Part shown: positions 1 to 11,300 of the stretch, one piece after another
Numbering within the stretch: position 1 is the first letter of the stretch
How the letters are laid out: each line of letters starts with the position of its first letter
Source: Lutraria lutraria
Lineage: Eukaryota > Mollusca > Bivalvia > Venerida > Mactridae
DNA: 64,000 nt
Assembly (NCBI GenBank): GCA_964023205.1
Contig: OZ026840.1
Location: 11,146,603-11,210,602, forward strand
Reading direction: 5' to 3'
Made by a program: the position numbers and the translations under genes
The notes under the pieces: model-generated
The model's input: only the letters and a program-made list of their open reading frames with translations
What the model was told of the DNA's origin: nothing
Database searches by the model: none

Positions 1-60
1 GCTGTGTTTGTATATTATATGCTAGATGATATACATATGTACAAATATGTTTATAAATTT

Positions 61-105
61 GCCTTGCCTTGCCTTGCCCTACCCTGCCCTGCCCTGCCTT
101 GCCTT
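61..105. repeat. CCTTG/CCCTG short tandem repeat
   Basis: A run of about nine 5-bp units (gcctt, gccct, accct) in otherwise AT-rich flank. Confidence 0.8.
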
Positions 106-432
106 TGATCAAAATTGTATGAATGTATAGTTCTAAGCGAGCTAGCACGTTAAAGAGATGGTGTATAATGGTTAATAATGGTTAAATATGCTTAATTAGT
201 GTTTGAGTTTGCACTATTTAGAACGATTTTAGAAAAATGTTATTGCTACAAGCAGAGTTATATCACGTTATCGTTACAAGAAGTTTTGGAAATATTATAT
301 TGTATTAAGTATTATACATTTTAGGTTTGACAATATACGGGTAATAGATGAAGAAATATATATTCTAATGCTGTCAAGAAAGGTGAGCTTGGAGTTCAAT
401 TGGATGGTGGAGCTAGACGAAACGAGAGCAAG

Positions 433-1190
433 ATAATAATAATAATAATCTTTATTTAACGACGGTAACATGTATAGACTTATTATATACAAACATATAT
501 GATGTCATAAATTACAACATGGCCTTCAAACAACAAAATTTAATGCAAAAACTGAAAAAAACATGAAGTCTTAGATTTTGAACGTACTAAAAGCGGGATA
601 TTGTTCCAAATTTTTGAAGACATGAATGGAAAAGAATTTTTGACGTATTTTTTAAATTTATATAGTATATTATGTTTAGGTGTTATTAAATTATTATTTG
701 AAATTGATCGTAATTCATATGCGCTGTTATTAGAAAATGTTAAGAGTTCATCAATATAATCAGGACCAAAGTTATGCTGTGATTTAAAAATTAACAATGC
801 AACGTGATATTGACATCTATTTTTAAATGTTAACCAATTTAGAAATTTTAACAATTGATCTGAAGATGATTTTTGTTTACAAATTATTTTCGCAACACGT
901 TTTTCGATCTTATGAAGAATGGTGTAGTGTCTTTCTTTCATACCCCAAATTGTGCAACAATAGTCCATTGATAACAATATGTATGCATTGTAAAATACTT
1001 TCATGTCATCAGATAGAAACGGGGCTATTCTTTTCATAAGATATATTTTAGAATTGATATTAGAGCAAATCTTACTAAACTAAATGTCCCAGGACAGAGT
1101 ATTATTAATCCAGATACCAAGTACTTTATGAACATTGACGTTTTGTAAATTCGTATTATTTAAAATTATTTTAATCTGATGCTTACGTTA
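433..1190 (-). pseudogene. LINE reverse transcriptase C-terminal part with 3' tail
   Basis: Reading minus strand from about 1184 to 540, the frame encodes the RT thumb region: VHKVLGIWINNTLSWD, then KVFYNAYILLSMDYCCTIWG, then HKIEKRVAKII. These motifs are typical of non-LTR retrotransposons (LGxxIDxxLxW; FYxAYxxxxxDYCxxxWG). There is one in-frame TAG at 1082-1080. The 3' end, near 433, is an (ATT)n microsatellite after TTAAATAAAG, the usual LINE tail. The clade cannot be set without a search. Confidence 0.85.
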
Positions 1191-1219
1191 TTATGGAGAA
1201 CATATATCGACATTTTTGG

Positions 1220-1685
1220 AAAATGGTATGGATCGAGCGCATTGGTCAGCCAGTTCCTTTAGCAGACGTGTCGGGATACTGTCTGGTCCTGATGCCCTCC
1301 TGGGGTTGAGCTATCTCAGGAACTTGTATATACTTGTTGCATCTATAACAATATCAGGCATTGTTGGGTAAGGGCCTCCCTCAGGTTGTGGTACGGATGT
1401 TGTATCTTCGCTTGTGAACACTGATTTATACTGTTTGTTTAAGATATTGGCCTTGTCTAGAGGGTCATTGAAGAGTTTCCCCTTGTCTTTGAGAGGTGAG
1501 ATTCCACAGTTATCCTTTTTCAGAGAGCTGATGAAGTTCCAGAATCGTTTCTGTTTGAATGGTTTTTGGTTAGTATCCTCGGTAGGGTCTTCTGTGAGTT
1601 CTTCAATGTATCTCCAATATTCTTGTCTCTGAAGCTTTTGTGTCTTACTGCGAGCTTCTTCATACTTGCGCCTATCTTGAAGTTT
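1220..1685 (-). pseudogene. LINE linker and N-terminal reverse transcriptase fragment
   Basis: A minus-strand frame encodes KRFWNFISSLKKDNCGISPL, NKQYKSVFTSEDT and then LNPRRASGPDSIPTRLLKEL, the signature that opens the RT domain in Jockey/CR1-like LINEs. One in-frame TAG lies just before LNPRRASGPD. The palm domain with the catalytic YxDD is missing: this piece abuts the C-terminal piece at about 1190-1220. It is either an internally deleted element or two adjacent insertions. Confidence 0.85.
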
Positions 1686-1699
1686 ACCAGTGTTTTTTT

Positions 1700-2102
1700 G
1701 TTTGTTTCGAATATGTGCGAAAGTACACGAAACAGAAAAGAATATATTTGAAATTTATATATTCATTTCACTATAAATGGCTGTATAATAAAAACGCAAG
1801 TGCAGTATGCGAGGGGACGCCATTCTTACCGAAAATTACAACTAAATTCGTACATAATTACGTCCCTTGAAAGACAAAACGATATTTTTTATTTACCTAT
1901 TTCAAGACTCACGTTCGACTGTGGTAAATGGTGAAATAAATCAAGTGCACTCAGTCTGAACTGTCACAAACATTTTGTTGACAAAGTTATAAAATATAAT
2001 ATTCTTGTTGGTAGTTATGAAGATCGCTTTATGGTATTTTTTCATCGTTGACTTAGTTATTTTCTGACAAGCGTCCAGTCACATGGACGGAAACTTGGCA
2101 AG
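1700..2102 (+). other. 5' flank of ATP13A1 (promoter region, unresolved)
   Basis: No coding signal or recognised repeat lies between the LINE remnant and the start codon. The core promoter and 5' UTR must lie here or further upstream. I see no convincing TATA box at a fixed distance from a start site. Confidence 0.4.
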
Positions 2103-2121
2103 ATGGCGTCCTCCACATTGA
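2083..2121 (+). promoter_or_regulatory. Possible overlapping upstream ORF in the ATP13A1 5' leader
   Basis: An ATG 20 nt upstream of the main start opens a 12-codon frame that ends at TGA inside exon 1, overlapping the main start in another frame. It matters only if transcription begins upstream of 2083, which the sequence does not show. Its context is weaker (C at -3, G at +4) than that of the main ATG. Confidence 0.35.
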
Positions 2122-2360
2122 ATGATGACATTCAATATGTTGCATACTACAACATTCGGTCTATGCTTTTCCATGGTTACATTGGACCATTTGTTCTCAT
2201 GTATATTGGCTGGTTTTATAACTGGACCATAGTTTACGGTCTTGAAGATTACTTTGATGCCGGGTTAATCGTTCTTGCCGGTATCGGATTGTTGCAGATT
2301 TTGACGTCACTGTTTTGTCTATGGTCTGTTGATGTGAGATGCGCCCTTACATGCTCTAAG
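2103..2360 (+). CDS. ATP13A1: ATP13A1 coding exon 1 (residues 1-86)
   Basis: Starts at ATG in a strong context (A at -3, G at +4) and ends AAG|gtaatt in phase 0. It encodes the two N-terminal P5A-specific helices (about 26-45 and 53-74) and the conserved ALTC segment. The N-terminus is shorter than the human one, which has a long Ala/Pro-rich leader. Confidence 0.93.
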
Positions 2361-5300
2361 GTAATTTTGCAAGAGTAAATCGTATATTTCTTAGGTACAT
2401 TGTTATACCAATAGCAAATAAGAGATCGACATTTTTTAGGCTACCTGAACTGCTGAACTTGAAGGCTGCTAGACATATCCCTTGTATACAGGTGGTACCA
2501 CAGGTACTTGACACAATTTTTTTTTCATATATGTTCATAGTATCTATAATAATAGAAAAGTTATCCAATGGCGACTTAACAGTGGTGTTGAACAATCAAC
2601 TGTAACTGCATAAAAATCATCCAAATCACTATAAGTTTGTGGTTGTCGGCAGAAAGGATCTAAGTTCTAACTATTAACTAAGAGAAAACACTGTTTATTT
2701 GATGAAAATCTGTCAAATATGTCCAAAAACAGCTATAAGTTCGACCAAATAACCCCAAAATTGAAACATGTAAATCTGGCGGTCGGTCCCCTTTTTCACG
2801 ATTTAACACAGAAATACGAGTCATGTAAATTCCTGAATCTTTAATTAAATTTAAAATGACATAATCTAGAAATTATCATTTTGAAAATTGAAATAAAATA
2901 AAATAAGCTTCAATTTTCATTTATGTCGTTATCATAACGAAGGGAAATATATGTATACATGTATTTAAAAGTAACGCATTCATAACTTCTGCCATGCAAC
3001 TACCCACTTCTCCCTAAAGTGGCCCCACTTCACCCTGAATTGAGATTAGGGAGAAGTTACTTTTCCCTAAAATTTCAACCTAGACCAACCCCTGTAATCT
3101 ATATTTTAACCAGTTCTACAGCAATTCCAACTCATCCTGAAGCTATGTCCACTTGCTCGTTTTCTGTATGTCCAGACGCCAACACATTCAGATGGAAGAC
3201 CCTCCGCCCTGGTACAGAGTTCCACATTAAGATGATTAACTTTTTTTGACAACTTGACCAGTGGTCTTGTCATTGAGCCTGAAATTTCACTAGACCTGAC
3301 CTCCTAGTTACTAGACCAAGTTATAAAATGAGGAAAAATGATAAAATGTGTATAACAGAACTATTGTTTTATTATAAATACCAGAGTAAATACAGGAGAA
3401 GAAAACCTAAATTGCAGAATTTGCAATGAATTATGTTATATTAAAATTATAAATTATACTTTTCAGGTTAGTCGACCAAACGATGCATCATGGGTGAAAG
3501 TCGTACCAACGCCCAACAATGGCTCTGCAGAACTTGTCAAACTTCACCATCTGAAGGTAACCAGTCTTCACGCTAACCCACAAGCCCACAGCTCGGGCTA
3601 GTAAATTTCTTATTGGGCTAGTGAACTTCCTAATAATTGTATACTCGGGCTAGTGGTAAATTGTTTATTTTCAACTGTCAACATATAGTTCGGGGTAGTG
3701 CTTTAAGAAACTTAGTTCGAACTCTGGGTAACTTAGTTCTAATTTATGATGTTTATAGCACCTTCACGCCTTAGGGTGATAAATTGTTCAGAATCAGATG
3801 TTTATGATAAAACTAGGTTTGTAAATATTGTTAGCTGACACAATCTAGCATTTGTTGTACAAACTTATTTTTTACATGATTGCAGGGCCCTTGATCTGCT
3901 GTTTTTGTCGCCGAAATACTCTCTCATGCCCACTGCAAACCAGCTTACATTCAATTTGTTTATATACAGGGAACCAATAACCTAATTATCATTATTGGTT
4001 CCCCATTTTACTATGTGAATTGACTCTAAGCTGATTGACAGCGGACATGCTTCCGGGTCACAGAAATAATAGAGACATGGTTTTGGTTTAATGAATGTGA
4101 TTCCAATCACTGAAATGTTTCGTACTGACTTCTTTGGGAGTTTTCACCCAAATTGCTGCTTAGAATAGTCGAATTTGTTCTTTCAGAAATAATCACTGCA
4201 ATGACAGAATGGTTAGTTTAGCAATGAAATTAAAACATGCGAATGTCGGTAACCACTCGGTTGACTACAGTTTTTTGTGTGTTTAGACTAAGTTGTACAC
4301 ATTTTAAATGCATATCATGGCTATAATTGTATATAGATTAGCAGTTCTGCATATATGGCAGTTATTTTTATGCCCTAGTTGTGAGAATATTGCTTGAAAA
4401 TGAATGAGTTACATCCTTTTTTCAAAATCAGGTGTACTTTCGGTTTGGCAAAGTCTATAACATATTAATCACAATTTTGGCAATGTCAGAGATACATTGT
4501 ATCTATTTATTTGAGATTTGAGTTTTTATCCTGATTTAAATGGCCCACAGTTGTGATGATGCCTTAGGGGACGGGTAGGCCACATGCCAGGCAGCTAGCT
4601 CTGTGTTCACAGGACTGCAGTAACATTTTTATTTTATATTAGTTCAATGTAACATATTTTCTTCTCATTGCATTAATGATTACTTGGGACTTGTGGTACA
4701 CACTCGCCCACATGAACTTTCTATTGTCCATTTGGACCGAGCCATAAGTCATTTCAGACAAATGAAAGGCAGAATGGTAGACTTTTAATCTAAAAATATT
4801 CTAACATATGTGTTAATAACAATTGGAATAAATAAAAACATCAAGACTGATATTCAAGTTGTATTTTTAGCTCACATGTCACAAAGTGACAAAGTGAGCT
4901 ATTAGGATCACTCTCCGTCTGGCGTCGTGCGGTGTGCGTCGTCAAACTTTATGTTGTGACCACACTAGGGGCCACATTTTTGGCTCAATTTAAGCAAAAC
5001 TGGGTCAGAACGTTAATATCAACAAAATCTCGGACGAGTTCGATATTGGGCCATTTGGGGTCAAAAACTAGGTCACCAGGGCCAAATAAGGGAAAACCTT
5101 GTGAACACTTTAGAAATCACTGTTTTGACTGGATCTTCATGAAACTTTGTCAGAATGTTTATTTTAATAATATGTAGGTCAAGTTTGATAATGGGTAATT
5201 TCTGTAGTAAAATTAGGTCACTAGGGCAAATTGCTGGAAAACCTTGTGAACACTCTAGAAGTCACTGTTTTGATTGGATGATCATGAAACCTTGTCAGAA

Positions 5301-8300
5301 TGTTTGTCTTCATAATATCTTGGACGAGTTCGAACATGGGTCATCTTGGGTCAAAAACTAGGTCGCTAGGTCAAATCTTATGAAAAACCATGTTAACACT
5401 GTAGATTTCACAGTTATTATTGGATCTTCACCAAACTTCGTCAAATCGTTTGTGTTAATGATATAACGGTCAAGTATATATATGAGTCATCTGGGGTCAA
5501 TAACTAGGTCACCAGGTCAAATCTTAGGAAAACTTTGTTAACACTGTAGATGTCACAGTTTTAATTGGATCTTCACCAAACCTTGTCAAAATGTTTGCCT
5601 CAATGATATGTGGGTCAAGGATGAACATGGGTCAGCCGGGTCCAAAAACTGGGTCACAAGGTCAAATCTTAGGTAAAAATCTTGTAAAAGCTCTAAATGT
5701 CATGGTTTTGATTGGATCTTGGCCAAACCTTGTCAGATTGTTTGTCTTAATGATATTAAGGACAAGTTCAAATATGGGTCACCTAGGGTCAAAAACCAGG
5801 TCACAAGGTCAAATCTTAGGAAAACCTTATTAACACTGTAGATGTCAAATTTTGATCGTATCTTCACCAAACCTAGTCAGACTGTTTGTCTTAATGATAT
5901 GTAAGACAAATTCGAACATAGGTCGTCTGGGGTCAAAAACTAGGTCACCGGTTCAAAACAATGTTTTAATGAGTGAACAGTGATTGTCATGTGAGCGATA
6001 TAGGGCCATCTTGGCCCTCTTGTTATTTATTATTTGACCTGAAAATTAAAACTCTTAATAGAGAAGAAAATTCCCTCACAGGCTGAAATTCCCCCTGCTG
6101 AGGGTAGCGACCCGCTTCCCCCAATTGGCCCTGGATTGGACTTTTCAAGTAAACTAACCAAAGTGTGTTTCTATGATATGCTGTCCCCTCTCATATACTT
6201 TCTTTTCAATCAAAGAATTTATGTGATTATACATTTTAAAATTGTATTTTGACCTGAAAAATATGTAAAATAAAGCTTATTATACCGCCACTACCATTAG
6301 TAGGGGGGGCTATATAGGAGTCACTTTGTCGGTCGGTCTGTCCCGGTCATTTTCCGAAAACAGTCACATGGTAAGATAATTCAGGATTTAACACTTACTA
6401 AATCCGTCGGCCAAGACCGACTGAAATCCAGACATCTGATCAAATTTTGTCAAGTAGGAAATCCCATTCTTGAAGTAAATATGTAGAAATACCGGCAAAT
6501 TGCTAAGCGAATATGTAAACTGTGTAGCTATGTTTTACATATGCATCGTTACGTACAGGGCGAGATTCATATGTCTTTTTTTAGTTTTTTATATATCGAG
6601 TGCCAGGGCTAGAATCATTATTTAGACCGAGTTGCAGTCTCTCATTTTACGAATGTAGCTCGGTGCTCTAATCAATAAAACTAGTCCACTGTTTACATGT
6701 AATATTATTTCGCGCAATAATATACGAAGGCTGACAGATTAATTAAAGCTCATCAACTACTATTAAGTTCTCAACACTCATTGATTATAATTTATGTCAA
6801 CGCTTATTTTTCACACATATCAGCAGGGATGCTCAGGTAACAATTTGTTCACAAAGCGCAATTAAATAATGTGTGAGTAACAGTGTTATTTACAAGAAAT
6901 TTGTAAGTTTGAGAGACGACATCGCGTATCACCGGGTTGAGCGATCGTCGCCGCAATCCACCGCGAATTATTGCCCTTCAGTGGTGACGGTCACCGTCGA
7001 TCATCGTCGCTCTGAACACGACGGCCAGAATTCAAATCGCCGCGTTGAAGCGATCTACCTGTGCCTTAGCGCGATTTTAATTCCGTGGCAATTCGCGAAA
7101 ATCGGACAAATCACCCGAACCGTACTGTATGTCATTCATTGTGAGATTTTTTAATTGCTTGGTACATTTGTTCACCATCATGGGATGGTGTGTCATGCGA
7201 AAGAATTACGTCAATATCTCCAAGGTCAAGGTCACACTTGGAGGTCAAAGGCAAAAAATGAGCTTGTACGGGCCATAACTATGTCATTCATTGTGAGATT
7301 TTTTAATTGCTTGGTACATTTGTTCACCATCATGGGACGGTGTGTCATGCAAAGGAATTACATCAGTATCTCCAAGGTCAAGGTCACACTTGGAGGTCAA
7401 AGGTAAAAAATGGCCATAAATTAGCTTGTCTTTCAGTTATCTATTTTGGGATTTTGAATTAGCTGATCACCATCATTATAATAACAAGCAATCAAATGGA
7501 TTATCGCACAGATTTTTTACAACTAGAAGCCATACATCTGTGACAAGGCGAATGTGGGGGTACTTTAAGTCACTCTGTGGCAGTTCTAGTTATTTTTGCG
7601 AATTGGTACCCAAGAGTCTAATTTACAATAATGTTAGTAGGAATTGTTTTTTACTCTTCAAATTATTATCAGGTGAGCACCCTAACATATACATTTAAAA
7701 AGCAAATTATGAAACTTGTTACTTAATTTGTATATTATCCGTTTGATTGAAAAATTTGAACCTATATTGTATATTATGTAGTATGAATACGTCAACTGAA
7801 GTATTTGAATGTAAAAATACTGCAAATTTCAGGACAATGGGGAGGAAGAACTATGGTTCAATTTTCAGAAAATGAAATATTTGTTTGATTGGGATAAAAA
7901 ACAGTTTATTACATTAAGTTTCCCTGTGTCTGAGATGATAGAAACCTACTTGGAAAGTAAAGGATTACAAGAAGAGGATGATATCAAACATGCTGAAAAT
8001 ACATTTGGAAAAAATCTGTAAGTTATTAGGAGCTTATATAGTTTATCTTCATGTTTTAATGGTACATCACATAGTGATATCTCGAGTTGGCAAGAAAACT
8101 GAAAGAAGTACCTGGGTGGTAAACCTGGGTGTGTATTAGGACTGAAGCATGCTTGACAAATCTTGATTCAATGTTCAGTTCTATATTTTTGGGGCATTAT
8201 CATGACATGTGCATGGGTTGTAAGATTTGAAATGTTACATGTTACCTTGACTTTGATTGACTGTTGAATTTTAGTTGTAATCATTGTACACTATAAGCAC

Positions 8301-11300
8301 CATGTTTTTTATAATCCAAACATTATAAATTTTAGTTGTAATCATTGGACACTATAAACACCATGTTTTATAATCCAAACATTATTTGTTCAGGTCTAGA
8401 ATAAATTTTTGGATTTCAAAGACTTAGTCTGATATACATGTAAATATGTTCCTTATTTATATGCATTTCTCATTCATCTGAAATTTGTTATTCAAAATCT
8501 TTCAGAATGGTTATGGATATCCCACGATTCATGGAGCTATTTCAGGAACGTGCCACTGCACCATTTTTTGTATTCCAAGTATTCTGTGTGGGCCTCTGGT
8601 GTTTAGATGAATACTGGTATTACAGTGTCTTTACCTTGTTCATGTTGGTAGCGTTTGAGGCCACACTGGTACAACAACAACTTAGAAATATGGCAGAAAT
8701 CAGGAAAATGGGAAACAAACCATATCTTATTAATGTAAGTGATAAGTGTCAAAATTTCTATTTGTTTGTTTGAGTTTTATGCCCCTTTCAACAGTCAGAG
8801 TCATATGAGGTGGACAGTTCACCTAACCATCGTTCCTAAGAAGATCCAGTACTAGTCTCCAATCCTCCATAAACAACTGCCGACTTTCTCAAATAAAGTT
8901 ACATGTTCCAGTCTTCGAATTTAGCACCAGACCATGGACCGAGGCCACCAAAATGGCCATAGGTCCGGTAAATTTGAAAAGGTCAGTGGTCCGAAGGTCC
9001 AGTAAAGTTTTCAGTGATAATTTTACCATTTTTCAGAACAAAAAAAAAATGAAATATTTGAATCAACTTCCAAAAATATGACATACAGCCAAATTATATA
9101 GAATCTTGTGTATTCTCATTTCGGTCCACTAAAAGTTCATTCGGTCCAGTAAAGTTTGCATTTTCACTGGACCGAATGTCCAGTGCTTAAATTTTTTTTT
9201 CGTGAAGACTGCATGTTCAGTAGCTGGACTCAACCCACAACCCTCTATCAGTGAGAGGTTACAGTGATTTGAAGTCAGTGACTTAAACACTTGACCAGGG
9301 AGGCAGGTCAAAGGTTTTGTACAGATCATGTTTGAATTTATTCTTCTTAAAATTCTTCTGCTCAATTTGAATAGTAAAATGACTTAAAAAGTTTAATTTA
9401 TTTTGTGGTCAGATTTAAAGGAGGCATGCCCTGGAACTGCTGTGTTGTGGTTTTCATACACCAAATATGCATTTATCACTTGTAGAACCAATTATTACCG
9501 AAAAGTCAAAGAAGAATGTGCATTCCAAAATGACTCTATAACACACGTGTCAGTATTTGTATGTCGATTTGAATAAAAGGCTGCCTTTCTTGACAACAAC
9601 ATTTCCGAATCGTCTGAGAATTTAACTGAGCGTGCGCTGCCTTTCAAAGCAGCATAGCATTGATATTTACCTTATAATTGATTGTTAGGATCTACATTAA
9701 TTTTAAAACCTACTTGTCCTTTTGGACGAGAAACTAAGATATCAAATTGCCCCTTCCAAAAATGAACTTACCCAAATTATATGACTTACTGATGAAACAC
9801 TAAATAGAAGGCTCTCTGGATTATGATTAATGTTGAACAGTTTAAAATGCTGTTTCATGGATTGGTAATAAAAAATAATGTGGTTTTGTTCAAAATTTGC
9901 ACTTTTACTCTGCTTTTTGGAATACTTTCACTTGTCTATTCAGACAACAAGGGTGTAGATTACACTTGCCTTGACCTCAAACTTGATTGCCCAAACCTGT
10001 CAGACAGCCCTGTGGTGACAATTTTGTTTTCAAAAGAAGTCTATGATCAAGTGTGCTCACATGTATTTATGTTTCTCTAGCTTGAATAAAGTTTGTGTGG
10101 CATCATGCTTATGACCTTGTATGAAGAATGAAATGAAGTACTTGTATGTCATGATAACATAATTATATTCATCTTTCAGGTATACAGAAATAGAAAATGG
10201 CGTCCTATACTAAGTACTGACTTAGTTCCTGGTGACATTGTTTCTATAGGTACAAACTCTATTCCTTGAACTATTCAGGGCAGTAATGCATATATAGTTT
10301 AAAAGCAAACATATATTTTAGATATTCTGTTCACATTTTACATACATTTCAGGGCTCTCCTTTGACCCTTAAAGTGGCACTTGACACTTGAACTTGAATC
10401 AGACTTCTTAATCTAGAGAATTGGAACCAAAGAGTCAAATTTACTATTACATTAGTAGGAAATTGTTTTCACACTTTTTTTGACAATTATTATCAGCTAA
10501 GGGTCATTTTTGACCCTCAACTTTTGACATCTACGGAGAAACCTGGTTTTGAAAGTTTATACTCTTAAGATATGGATTAAAGATGGAACAATTTCAAATT
10601 AAAATGCTTTTTTCAATGATTGTTTTGACATACTGATATATAATTTTTGTTTAAATATTTGTTTCAAAGCACATTACAATGTATTTGTTGATATGCAGAG
10701 ATTTTGAATTATTATTTGTACCTCACATTTTGATTTGTTAATCTAGGTCGTTCTCATGAGGACAGACTTGTACCATGTGATTTGTTGTTACTGAGGGGAC
10801 CTTGTATTGTGGATGAATCTATGTTAACTGGAGAGTCTGTACCTGTCATGAAGGTAGAATCTTATACATTTCTTATTAAAATATTATTATCAATTTAAAA
10901 CTATTACTATTTCATATTGTTGTGAACACTTATTTTCAGGTTTTTGTAGACAAAATGCATGTATGTGCAGCCTATACCAAAATCCTGATAATATTTATGT
11001 ATTAAGGATTCAATCCAATTTATATTAGAGATTTTTATAGCCCATATATTACAGTGTCATTCAGGACAACACCTTTAACCCTTTACTTCATGGGCCCGTA
11101 TATTCACGTGTAGACCGCTTACTTCATAATCCCAGTATTTTGCGTGTAAACCGTCTACCGTCTAGTTCAGTAAATAATTTTTCCCAAAATATTGTTGATT
11201 TTTTAAAACAACGATTGTAAAATTCAATATTTCATGAAGACATAAAATTAACAAACAAGTATTGCTTGTATATAAAATTAAGTGGTTAATTGCGTTTAAA

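Noticed and set aside
3019..3249. 76-codon frame in intron 2
   Set aside because: No recognised motif, lies in an intron, no splice sites that keep phase with ATP13A1.
6873..7154. 93-codon frame over the CpG-rich patch
   Set aside because: No recognised domain; openness may simply reflect GC-rich composition. The patch itself is reported as a finding.
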